Shown here: positions 44,854 through 52,597 of the stretch, piece by piece
How the letters are laid out: each line of letters starts with the position of its first letter
How positions within the stretch are numbered: position 1 is the first letter of the stretch
Assembly (NCBI RefSeq): GCF_900103485.1
Contig: NZ_FNHW01000001.1
Location: 2,873,057-2,937,056 of the forward strand
Direction of reading: 5' to 3'
From: Fictibacillus solisalsi
GTDB taxonomy: Bacteria; Bacillota; Bacilli; Bacillales; Fictibacillaceae
Length of the DNA: 64,000 bases
The notes under the pieces: model-generated
Told to the model about the DNA's origin: nothing
What the model saw: only the letters and a program-made list of their open reading frames with translations
The model's database searches: none
Position numbers and translations under genes: made by a program

Positions 44854-45157
44854 TGGTTTACACGCCTCTCCTTTTATTCTCAGGCTTGTAGTACTTATCT
44901 TTATGCAACTATACGGAATTATGGCTATAAAAAATAGAAATCCGTTACATTTTCTAACCGTAAATTTCAATTGATAAATCTCTTATGCTTAGATTATGAC
45001 ACTTCTGGAAAAATCCTTGTCAGATTATCGTGCATGAATTGTCTACTTCTATTTTCTTATCGCCTGTACTTATGTGTATCCGCCTTTCCATAGAAATAAA
45101 CGACATAAGCTAACATATTTCCCGGAAAATAATCGACATCGTGTATTATCTAGTCTT

Positions 45158-45292
45158 TTACAGCTGCACCGGCTTGTTCGTTCCTGAGCAGCCTTTGCAG
45201 CTTCCTTTCTGTTGTCCAAATTTGATTACATTAATGGGCTTATGATTATCTTGAGGTCTACGCCCTGAACAATTACATCCTTTTTTCACCAC
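45158..45292 (-). CDS. Small cysteine-rich protein (44 residues)
   Basis: A frame of 44 codons with the strongest ribosome site in the neighbourhood (AGGAGGTGA eight bases before the first of two adjacent GTGs, 45292 and 45289). The product begins MVKKGCNCSGRRPQDN and ends with CKGCSGTNKPVQL: a CxC pair near the start and a CxxC pair near the end, 25 residues apart, in a basic Gly/Lys-rich background. The spacing suggests binding of one zinc or iron ion. No signal peptide. I do not recognise the family. It explains most of the 44854-45404 gap. Confidence 0.6.
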   Translation of the reverse strand: MVKKGCNCSGRRPQDNHKPINVIKFGQQKGSCKGCSGTNKPVQL

Positions 45293-45356
45293 AACTGTCA
45301 CCTCCTGCTACTAAACTATTCAGTTTCCACTACCCCTGCTTGTACATGACCAGCAC

Positions 45357-45388
45357 AAAAAAACCCTTGCTGTCTAAACAACAAGGGC
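45357..45388 (-). terminator. Terminator of the M20 dipeptidase gene
   Basis: CCCTTG and CAAGGG arms with extra GTTG/AGAC-side pairing over a loop; the minus strand ends in T7. It lies 17 bases past the dipeptidase stop. Confidence 0.85.
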
Positions 45389-45404
45389 ATTCCGGAATTT
45401 ATTA

Positions 45405-46775
45405 TTACATTTTGGCTAGATCGTTCCAATAATGGCACAGCACACGCAGTCCCTTATCAAAATTCTCTAAATGAAAATGCTCATTTGGTGCATGGAAATT
45501 TTCACTCGGCAGGCCGAACCCCATTAAAACAACCGGCAAATTAAACAGTTGTTTAAAAGTCGCAACAATGGGAATGGAACCTCCACTTCTGATATAGGTC
45601 GTTTTGACATCATATACTTGTTCATAAGCAGCTCCGGCGGCTTGGACATAAGGATGATCAATCGGTGTTAGAAAAGGGTAGCCCTGGTCAAATGGTGTAA
45701 ATTCCACGTCCACACCGGCAGGAAGGTGTTGATTGATATGCTGCTTGAGCAGCACCACTATTTTGGCAGGGTCCTGATTGGGCACCAGGCGGCACGAGAT
45801 CTTTGCATGTGCAGAGGAGGGCAATACGGTTTTCAGACCACCGCCTTGATATCCGCCATAGATGCCATTCACTTCAAGTGTCGGACGTGTCCAGGTCTGC
45901 TCAAGGTAGGTATATCCTTTCTCTCCGGCTAGCTCATTGACCCCAAGTTCCTGTTTTACCCCCTCCTCATTAAACGCCAGTGAGGCAAATTCCTCTTTTT
46001 CCTGTTCGGTAGCTACTAAAACATCATCATAAAAGCCATCCACAAGAATGCGACCGTCCTCGCTGCGGAAGGAATCCACAATTTGTACAAGGGCATGTAT
46101 TGGATTTTGCACTCCCCCTCCATAAAGTCCGGAATGGATGTCTCCTTTCGGTCCCCTGACATCGATTTGAAGTCCGCATAAGCCTCTTAGCCCGTAAGTG
46201 ATCGATGGTTTTCCTTTTTCAATCATTCCTGTATCGGAGACAACCACAAGGTCAGCCTCCAACAGATCTTTATGTTCTTCTGCAAACGCAGGAAGATTCG
46301 GGCTTCCCATTTCTTCTTCTCCTTCAATACAGAACTTGAAGTTAAGCGGCAATGTCCCTGCCGTTTCAAGAATGGCCTCCAGGGCTTTCAAATGCATAAA
46401 GGTCTGTCCTTTGTCGTCACTCGCTCCACGGGCATAAATCTTTTCATCACGGATTTCCGCAGAAAAAGGAGGGCTGTGCCAGAGTTCCACAGGATCCACG
46501 GGCTGTACATCATAATGGCCATAAATCAGCACGGTTGGCTTGCCTTCCGCTTTCATCCAATCTCCATAGACGACCGGATGCCCTTTTGTTTCATAGACTT
46601 TAACGTTATCCATTCCCAATCTCTTTAAGGACTCTGCCATCCATTCCGCCGCTTTTTCAATATCACCTTTATGTTCGGGCAGGGTGGAAATACTCGGGAT
46701 CGCCAAAAAGTCTTTTAATTGGCTCAAATGGGTATCTCTGTTGTTCACCAGGTAATCTTCTATTTTTTGATTCAC
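45405..46775 (-). CDS. M20-family dipeptidase
   Basis: A 456-residue cytosolic metallopeptidase. The dinuclear zinc site is complete: IYGHYDVQPVDP (His and catalytic Asp), RGASDDKGQ (bridging Asp), EGEEEMGS (catalytic Glu plus ligand), VSDTGM (Asp) and FHAPNEHF (His). The central lid domain holds GPKGDIHSGLYGG. Length and motifs place it with Acy1/carnosinase-like dipeptidases that take dipeptides from peptide uptake. The start is GTG 46775 after AAAGGAAG. It follows the MmcQ/regulator pair on the same strand by 23 bases and may be cotranscribed. Confidence 0.93.
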   Translation of the reverse strand: MNQKIEDYLVNNRDTHLSQLKDFLAIPSISTLPEHKGDIEKAAEWMAESLKRLGMDNVKVYETKGHPVVYGDWMKAEGKPTVLIYGHYDVQPVDPVELWHSPPFSAEIRDEKIYARGASDDKGQTFMHLKALEAILETAGTLPLNFKFCIEGEEEMGSPNLPAFAEEHKDLLEADLVVVSDTGMIEKGKPSITYGLRGLCGLQIDVRGPKGDIHSGLYGGGVQNPIHALVQIVDSFRSEDGRILVDGFYDDVLVATEQEKEEFASLAFNEEGVKQELGVNELAGEKGYTYLEQTWTRPTLEVNGIYGGYQGGGLKTVLPSSAHAKISCRLVPNQDPAKIVVLLKQHINQHLPAGVDVEFTPFDQGYPFLTPIDHPYVQAAGAAYEQVYDVKTTYIRSGGSIPIVATFKQLFNLPVVLMGFGLPSENFHAPNEHFHLENFDKGLRVLCHYWNDLAKM

Positions 46776-46798
46776 GTTATGTACTTCCTTTCCTTTAT

Positions 46799-47182
46799 TT
46801 AATGGCCTTCCTGCATCATTTTAATCAGCCGTTTGGGTGCTGTCCGGCAATAGGCTTCATGGATAAGACCTCTAATTTCTTCCCAATTTATCTCTTCTGA
46901 ATTGTAAACCGAGGTCCAGCCATGATGGCCGATATAGGCCGGCCTGAAGAACCGCTCCTCCTGCAAAAGGATTTCCTGTGTTTCTGGCAGTGTCTTAATC
47001 GCCATGGAGGTTCCGTGTTCGTTCTCTCCCATAATGATGAAAGGTTTATCCTTCACCCTGAATGAAGTATGGCCAAAGCCATCCATATGCTCCACTGTTT
47101 CTGGAAATAAAGTACAGATTCCACGGACGTTTTCAAGCATTCTCAGTCCTGACTCTGATTGAACTTTTTTATGGACAGACAT
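46799..47182 (-). CDS. MmcQ/YjbR-family protein
   Basis: A 127-residue protein of the MmcQ/YjbR fold (CyaY-like). FPETVEHMDGFGHTSFRVKDKPFIIMGE and FFRPAYIGHHGWTSVYN are the conserved blocks, including the PxxxGxxGWV-type region. Members are called DNA-binding from structure only. ATG 47182 lies one base after the regulator stop codon, so the gene is translationally linked to the winged-helix regulator upstream. Confidence 0.85.
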   Translation of the reverse strand: MSVHKKVQSESGLRMLENVRGICTLFPETVEHMDGFGHTSFRVKDKPFIIMGENEHGTSMAIKTLPETQEILLQEERFFRPAYIGHHGWTSVYNSEEINWEEIRGLIHEAYCRTAPKRLIKMMQEGH

Positions 47183-47183
47183 T

Positions 47184-47882
47184 TTATTTTTCCTCCGATG
47201 AAAGATCTATTCCAAATGTTCTCTTGAATCCGTTTATCCCAGCATCCGTAATTTTTACCGCACGATGATGTGGAACCCGCTGCATCCACCCCAGCTCCAG
47301 AAACCGTTCCAACAGAGCATTTCCTAATGATCCAGCCAGATGATGGCGCCGTTCACTCCAATCCAGGCACCGGTGAGAGAAAGAGCGGCGCTTCTTGCTT
47401 ATTCTTTCGAGATCAATACCCATTTCACCAAAAAAACGAACACCTTCTTCCGGTATGATGAAATTCTCTTTTTCTTCTTTCAGAAATCCAGCTTTCAGCA
47501 GGGCATCTGTCAGCTGAACGCCAACATTTCCAGCAAGGTGGTCATAACATGTTCTCGCATATCGAATCGCCTTATCCTGAGAGGACTGTTTCAGCGATTT
47601 TATTTTTACAGGCGGCGCAATGAAAAGCAGTGATTCCATCACCTTTGCAACCTCTTCATTAAGGATACCGTAATACCGGTGCCGCCCTTGCTTTTCTAAT
47701 GCAATCACACCAGCCTCTTGCATTTTAGACAAGTGAAAGCTGGCCGTCTGTGGTTTTATACCTGCCCTATACGCTAGTTCACTTGCTGTATGAAACCTTC
47801 CATCCATTAAGACGGTCAGCATAGCGGCACGCGAAGATTCACTTACGATCGATGCGATTTCCGCCACATTGGATTGTGCCAA
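47184..47882 (-). CDS. ArsR-type winged-helix regulator
   Basis: A 232-residue regulator. Residues 1-85 are an ArsR-like winged helix: IASIVSESSRAAMLTVLMDG, TASELAYRAGIKPQTASFHL and ALEKQGRHRYYGIL. The remaining 145 residues form an uncharacterised C-terminal domain with a Cys/His-containing segment (YARTCYDHLAGNVG, HRCLDWSERRHHLAG) typical of the longer 220-235-residue subgroup. The start is TTG 47882, placed by GGAGG ten bases upstream; no earlier codon has a ribosome site. It heads an operon with the MmcQ-like gene and is divergent from a flavin reductase, with a palindrome between. Confidence 0.85.
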   Translation of the reverse strand: MAQSNVAEIASIVSESSRAAMLTVLMDGRFHTASELAYRAGIKPQTASFHLSKMQEAGVIALEKQGRHRYYGILNEEVAKVMESLLFIAPPVKIKSLKQSSQDKAIRYARTCYDHLAGNVGVQLTDALLKAGFLKEEKENFIIPEEGVRFFGEMGIDLERISKKRRSFSHRCLDWSERRHHLAGSLGNALLERFLELGWMQRVPHHRAVKITDAGINGFKRTFGIDLSSEEK

Positions 47883-47911
47883 TTGATCATCGCCTCCATT
47901 TACATCCATAC

Positions 47912-47927
47912 TTCGATGAATATCGAA
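47912..47927. promoter_or_regulatory. Palindrome between ArsR-type regulator and flavin reductase
   Basis: TTCGAT-GAAT-ATCGAA is a perfect 6-base inverted repeat with 4-base spacer in the 93-base divergent promoter region. Position and symmetry suit the operator of the dimeric winged-helix regulator encoded next to it. Confidence 0.5.
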
Positions 47928-47975
47928 AAATTCCTGCTCTACAATAAATACAAATAAAGAAAAGGGGAAGAACCA

Positions 47976-48578
47976 ATGAAAAATACCCAAACAATTACAC
48001 CAAAAATCCTCTACTACGGTACACCGGTCATCCTTCTTACCACCTTAAATGAAGACCACACTACTAATATCAGCCCGATCTCATCGTCATGGGCGCTTGG
48101 AAATAGTGTTGTTTTAGGAATTGGGCTTGGCGGAAAAGCCATTGAAAATCTGAAACGCACTTCTGAATGTGTGTTAAACATTCCTGATGCTTCGCTCTGG
48201 AAGCAAGTCGAGATGCTCGCTCCTTATACGGGAACTGATCCAGTCCCAGACTTTAAAAAGAACTTAGGGTTTACCTACAAGAAAGACAAATTCGCGGTTG
48301 CTGGCTTCTCATCGTCCTCATCTATCAGCGTTAAACCTGATCGAATTCTGGAATGCCCCTTGCAAATTGAAGCCAAAGTAATGCACATTCGTATCCCGGA
48401 ATATTCACCATTCTTTGCTATCGTAGAAACGGAATCCGTTCATGTTCACGCCCATTCAGGCATAGTAAAAGGAGAAAATCATATCGATCCTGCCAAATGG
48501 AATCCATTAATCTATAATTTCCGGCACTATTTTGGCCTTGCAGAAGAGCTTGGCAAAACGTATCGTTCGGAAACATAA
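47976..48578 (+). CDS. Flavin reductase-like (DIM6/NTAB) family protein
   Basis: A 200-residue FMN-binding split-barrel protein. TPVILLTTLNEDHTTNISPISSSWALGNSVVLGIGL is the conserved flavin-binding N-terminal block, with KRTSECVLNIP and a C-terminal PLIYNFRHYFGLAEELG. Such proteins reduce FMN or act as flavin-dependent oxygenase partners; the substrate is unknown. AAAAGGGGAAG precedes the ATG. The start codon lies 94 bases from the divergent ArsR-type regulator, which probably controls it. Its stop abuts the stop of the convergent DUF3147 gene with no terminator between. Confidence 0.88.
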   Translation: MKNTQTITPKILYYGTPVILLTTLNEDHTTNISPISSSWALGNSVVLGIGLGGKAIENLKRTSECVLNIPDASLWKQVEMLAPYTGTDPVPDFKKNLGFTYKKDKFAVAGFSSSSSISVKPDRILECPLQIEAKVMHIRIPEYSPFFAIVETESVHVHAHSGIVKGENHIDPAKWNPLIYNFRHYFGLAEELGKTYRSET

Positions 48579-48929
48579 CTAGCGGAAGTTGAACAGTACA
48601 CCTGATAGAAGGAATTTTTGCAGAAGCAGGCACAATCCCCAGCCACCTACACCAAGTACGACTGACAGTAAGAAAGGGAGCGAATGCTTTAAAGAAAGGG
48701 CTACAATAAAAATTAGAACAATAGTGCTCGGAAGTCCATAAAGCACGCCATATAAAAACTGGCTTAAGTGTTCACCCCGCTCGCCCTGTGTGTAGAGCCA
48801 AAAGAGACTGAGGAGGCTGACAAGCGGCAGGGCGGCAAGGATTCCTCCAAAACGAGGGGAATGTTTGGCTAATGCCGTAATGATACCAATGACGAGAGCG
48901 GAAACGGTAATTTTAACGACCGTATACAT
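48579..48929 (-). CDS. DUF3147 family membrane protein
   Basis: A 116-residue protein with four transmembrane helices and almost no loops. MYTVVKITVSALVIGIITALAK, GILAALPLVSLLSLFWLYTQG and GLPSTIVLIFIVALSLK match DUF3147, a family of unknown function. ATG 48929 follows GAGAGGAGG, which lies within the last codons of the MarR gene; the frames overlap by 17 bases, so the two are one operon and the MarR protein likely controls this membrane protein. Confidence 0.87.
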   Translation of the reverse strand: MYTVVKITVSALVIGIITALAKHSPRFGGILAALPLVSLLSLFWLYTQGERGEHLSQFLYGVLYGLPSTIVLIFIVALSLKHSLPFLLSVVLGVGGWGLCLLLQKFLLSGVLFNFR

Positions 48930-49329
48930 TCCTGGCCTCCTCTCTCAGTTTCTTAAAAACAGCCATTGCACTCAGCTGTTCCTCCTCACTTAAATGATCG
49001 AGAACAATTTTTAGTTTTTGGTCGTCCAGTTCCGAGTTTCGTTTTAGTACTTCTTCACCCGTTTCTGTCAGCTTTACATACACCGTTCTTTTATCTATGG
49101 GGGATCGTTCCTTTTGGAGATATCCTTTTTCCATCAGCCGCTTTACATGTTCGGAGGCAGAGTGGTGTGTAACCCCAAGCACTTTTGCAAGATCGGCGAC
49201 AGAAGCTTTTGTCTTCTTTTTGACTGCCTGCATGCAGCGCACGTTCTGATGGGTCAATTTTTCCTCGTGTTTGTAATGGAGAAAATAATACAAGTCTGTC
49301 CAGCATTCATTAAAAAACTCAACATCCAT
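48913..49329 (-). CDS. MarR-family transcriptional regulator
   Basis: A 138-residue winged-helix regulator. The DNA-binding region is SVADLAKVLGVTHHSASEHVKRLMEKGYL followed by the wing KERSPIDKRTVYVKLT, both standard MarR. N- and C-terminal helices form the dimer interface. ATG 49329 is preceded by GAGGTGACAACAAA. A 27-base palindrome lies directly upstream, consistent with autoregulation. First gene of an operon with DUF3147. Confidence 0.92.
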   Translation of the reverse strand: MDVEFFNECWTDLYYFLHYKHEEKLTHQNVRCMQAVKKKTKASVADLAKVLGVTHHSASEHVKRLMEKGYLQKERSPIDKRTVYVKLTETGEEVLKRNSELDDQKLKIVLDHLSEEEQLSAMAVFKKLREEARNVYGR

Positions 49330-49344
49330 TTTGTTGTCACCTCA

Positions 49345-49371
49345 TTTTATATCGTATAACACGATATAAAA
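49345..49371. promoter_or_regulatory. 27-base palindromic operator of the MarR gene
   Basis: TTTTATATCGT and ACGATATAAAA are perfect 11-base inverted repeats around ATAAC. The element overlaps the expected -10 region on the minus strand and ends just before the ribosome site of the marR-type gene, 15 bases from its ATG. Size and AT-rich symmetry are typical of MarR dimers. Confidence 0.75.
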
Positions 49372-49406
49372 TTCTGCAAGAAGGAGCACTTTATAGCCCC
49401 TCCTTT

Positions 49407-50675
49407 TTAGATAGCAGCTGCTTTTTTGGTTCCTTTTTCACCTTCTTTTTTCAATGGCCCTGTCACTTTTGTAAAGCAGTAGATTCCGAGCATTCCAGAA
49501 ACGAGATAGGCAAGTGCCATTCCCCATGAGGGAACAAAGGAACCGATCGTGATTCCGGCAGCACCAAGAATTTTCGCCACCTGAAAGGTTAGTCCCTGTA
49601 CAGCCATATATGAGCTCCGCGCATCATCATTCACGATGTCGGCCATCATCGATTGTTTAACCGGCACATACATAAGTTCACCTATGGTTGCGATGAAAAT
49701 GCAAACCACCAGCAGGATGGCAGAGTTGCTGTATCCAAGTACCGCATAGCCTGCGGTGTACATCCAAAATCCTGTATAGATCACTTTATGGTCAGAATAC
49801 TTTCGCATCCATCTGGTAACCAGTATGGTACCAGAAACGACGAGCAAGGTGTTGAATGTCCGAAGCCAGCTGATCATTCGTAAACCGTCAAGGCGATACG
49901 TGAACATATCGCCCAGCGATACACTGTGTGATACGAACTCTTCTTCAAGCCGGACAGAGATATAATTACCCATTTGGAACTCAATACCTACGATCAGGGT
50001 TGAAGCGATACAGAACCATAAAAACAATTGATCCTTCATCACTGTTTGGTAATTAGCTGCCATGTCCTTGAAGACATTGATCTTTTCAGAAACAGAAACT
50101 GTCTGCGTAAACGATTCCTTCATTACAAAGGTAACAAGATACAGCGTGATAATGCTTACTGTCGTGATGGCGATAAACAGCTCGAAGCGGTGCGACTTGA
50201 ACAGAAAGCCGCCGACAATGGAACCAAGCGCGATCGACAGGTTCACTGCCCAATAATTAATACTGTACATAAATTTCCGGTTTTCCTTCGTACTCACATC
50301 AATCAGCATCGCTTCAGCTGCCGGGTTCATCAATCCGGAGCTGACACTTTGGATAAGCATCATAAAAGAAGTAATCCATGCGGAGTCATACCATGGTGAA
50401 TTGGCCGCTGTCATAAACAAAAAAGCAATGACAGTGAACAGCTGTCCGATCACCATCACCTTTTTCCGTCCCACGCGGTCCGCTACATATCCTCCGTAAA
50501 AACCCACCAGGATGGAGACGAATACGTTGATCAGCAGGATGATTCCTGCCAGTGCTTGACCAATCTTATCCGATAGGTAGATTGCCATGAACGGAAAGAT
50601 CATCGTCCCTACCACACGCGTCATGAAAGAAGTAATGATTCTGATTTTAATATTCGGGTGCAAATTTTTAAACAT
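49407..50675 (-). CDS. MFS transporter (multidrug-efflux-like)
   Basis: A 422-residue twelve-helix major facilitator. GGYVADRVGRKKVMVIGQ between helices 2 and 3 is the signature A motif, and YVPVKQSMMADIVNDDARSSYMAVQGL is the motif A-like repeat in the C half. The type (MdtG/YitG-like) usually exports drugs or small metabolites. ATG 50675 follows AAAGGAGG at eight bases. Divergent from the SgrR-type regulator at 50789 with 113 bases between, so it is the probable target of that regulator. Confidence 0.88.
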   Translation of the reverse strand: MFKNLHPNIKIRIITSFMTRVVGTMIFPFMAIYLSDKIGQALAGIILLINVFVSILVGFYGGYVADRVGRKKVMVIGQLFTVIAFLFMTAANSPWYDSAWITSFMMLIQSVSSGLMNPAAEAMLIDVSTKENRKFMYSINYWAVNLSIALGSIVGGFLFKSHRFELFIAITTVSIITLYLVTFVMKESFTQTVSVSEKINVFKDMAANYQTVMKDQLFLWFCIASTLIVGIEFQMGNYISVRLEEEFVSHSVSLGDMFTYRLDGLRMISWLRTFNTLLVVSGTILVTRWMRKYSDHKVIYTGFWMYTAGYAVLGYSNSAILLVVCIFIATIGELMYVPVKQSMMADIVNDDARSSYMAVQGLTFQVAKILGAAGITIGSFVPSWGMALAYLVSGMLGIYCFTKVTGPLKKEGEKGTKKAAAI

Positions 50676-50788
50676 GCATTTCCCTCCTTTTTCCAACCCT
50701 TTATCTGCTGTTTATTTTCCTCTAGTAAAAGGGGAAGAAAAAGTGTAAAATTCAAAAAAGAATTTCACCTTTTAAGGAGGGAACCAGC

Positions 50789-52555
50789 ATGGAAATCCTT
50801 GATTACTACATTACCCTTCGTCTTCAGCATTCTGAGCATAATGACGACCATCCCGCAGAAGTCACCGTCAGCCAGCTGGAATCCTTGTTTTATTGCACGA
50901 AACGAAACGTCAACCTGCTTTTAAAGCGGATGGGCGAAGAAAGATGGCTTACCTGGGTTCCAGGTAAAGGACGGGGCAACCGATCGAAAGTGCATTTTCA
51001 TTACAACCTGGAGGAAGCTGCAGAAGCTTATTTTTCAAAACTTCTCACAAAAAACCAGATTGCAGAAGCAGCGGAGTTTATTAAACGTCCCCTCTTGCCG
51101 GAACCTCTCGCTCAAAAACTGCAGATGCAGATGCAGAACAACTTCGGCCTACAGGTAAAGCAAACTGTCTCGAGTTCCGTGGACTTGCTTAAAATTCCGA
51201 TGAGGCGGCCTCTCGCTGCCCTGGATCCTGCCTTTTCCTACACAGCAGCCGAAGCCCACTTTGTCCGTCAGATCTTTGATACACTGATCAACTTCAATTC
51301 GGTCACTGAAACCTTCGAACCTCACCTTGCCCATCACTGGGAAGTGAATTCAGAGCATACCGAGTGGACGTTCTACTTGCGAAAAAGCGTGAGGTTTCAC
51401 CATGGCAGACATCTTACTTCACAGGATGTCAAATACTCGCTGGAGCGATTAAAGGACCCTGCTGTTCAATCACCGTTTCGCCACCTTTTTTCTGAGATTC
51501 AATCGATTAAACCATTTCATGAATACGGAATTACAATGACGTTAAAACGGCCGAATGTTTTCTTTCTGCATTATCTCAGTTCCTTCAACGCGGCTATCCT
51601 TCCTCAGGATGTCCCTATCGTGACAGGGAGGGAACTGAGTGGTACTGGCCCATTTAAAGTGACGGAATATAACGATCGCGTATTTGTGCTCGAAGCCTTT
51701 GATGACCATTTCAACGGCAGGCCGCTTCTAGACCGTGTCGAGCTTTGGTTTGTGGAACTTGATCCTGACCGTATCGTCGATTATGAACTGCCCGGAAGCG
51801 GAACAACCAAGAACCGGCATATGAAAGTAAACAATACAGGGTCCCGCTATCTCGTCTTTAACTTCCAAAGGGAAGGACCGCATCATGACCTTTATTTCCG
51901 CCAGGCAATCGATGAGCTGATCGATCCCAACCAGCTTATTTCTGAACTCGGCGGACGCCGGGGCAGTCCGGCCAGCAGTTTATGGCCGGAACGCAGTGAA
52001 CGATCATCATTTCCCCCATCCTCAATAGCGCGCGCCCGCTCGCTATTGAAGAAAAGCTCGTACAATGGAGAAGTACTTACGTTTAAATTTCTGGATTACA
52101 CGAGTGAAGGACTTCGAGAGGCGGAGTGGATTCAGGTTCAGTTTCGCGAGGCGGGTATTCACGTTAATTTGTCGCCCTATTCACTCCTGGATGCCGAGCA
52201 GCATGATGGAGAAATTATATCCAAAGGGGAGGTGCTCGAACGGGATGCCCAATATGGCTTTCTTTCCTTTTTGAAAGGCGAACGCAGCATGCGGACCCTC
52301 CTAACTTCTGAGCAAATTGGGGTGCTTGACCGTTACTTGGGGGAGTTTTTACAAGAAGAGGATTATGAAAAACGGGAAGAGATCATCGACAGTATTGAAA
52401 CATATTTTTGTGAACAAAAGATCCTTCTCCACCTGTATCACATCGCAAAGGAATGGAACTATCCTGCTTTGCTGAAAGGTATCCGGCTGAACGATTTTGG
52501 CTGGGCTGATTTCAGGAAGCTGTGGGTGAAGCCGGAGATTAAAAAAACGAAATGA
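50789..52555 (+). CDS. SgrR-type regulator with solute-binding-protein effector domain
   Basis: A 588-residue cytosolic regulator. Residues 1-115 are the SgrR N-terminal winged helix (TVSQLESLFYCTKRNVNLLLKRM, WVPGKGRGNRSKVHF). Residues about 160-500 are an SBP_bac_5 domain (HFVRQIFDTLINFN, HLAHHWEVN, WTFYLRKSVRFHHGRHLTSQDVKYSLERL, ILPQDVP) without signal peptide, so it senses a peptide- or sugar-like ligand inside the cell. AAGGAGGG precedes the ATG. A partial inverted repeat (AAATTC-6-GAATTT, 50748-50765) in the divergent region is a candidate operator for it and the MFS gene. Confidence 0.9.
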   Translation: MEILDYYITLRLQHSEHNDDHPAEVTVSQLESLFYCTKRNVNLLLKRMGEERWLTWVPGKGRGNRSKVHFHYNLEEAAEAYFSKLLTKNQIAEAAEFIKRPLLPEPLAQKLQMQMQNNFGLQVKQTVSSSVDLLKIPMRRPLAALDPAFSYTAAEAHFVRQIFDTLINFNSVTETFEPHLAHHWEVNSEHTEWTFYLRKSVRFHHGRHLTSQDVKYSLERLKDPAVQSPFRHLFSEIQSIKPFHEYGITMTLKRPNVFFLHYLSSFNAAILPQDVPIVTGRELSGTGPFKVTEYNDRVFVLEAFDDHFNGRPLLDRVELWFVELDPDRIVDYELPGSGTTKNRHMKVNNTGSRYLVFNFQREGPHHDLYFRQAIDELIDPNQLISELGGRRGSPASSLWPERSERSSFPPSSIARARSLLKKSSYNGEVLTFKFLDYTSEGLREAEWIQVQFREAGIHVNLSPYSLLDAEQHDGEIISKGEVLERDAQYGFLSFLKGERSMRTLLTSEQIGVLDRYLGEFLQEEDYEKREEIIDSIETYFCEQKILLHLYHIAKEWNYPALLKGIRLNDFGWADFRKLWVKPEIKKTK

Positions 52556-52588
52556 AAAAAGGACCAACCTCCAGTGGGTTGGTCTTTT
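52555..52588. terminator. Bidirectional terminator
   Basis: GACCAACC and GGTTGGTC pair over a 7-base loop with A6 before and TTTT after, between convergent SgrR-type and permease genes. Confidence 0.93.
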
Positions 52589-52597
52589 GTAATCCAT

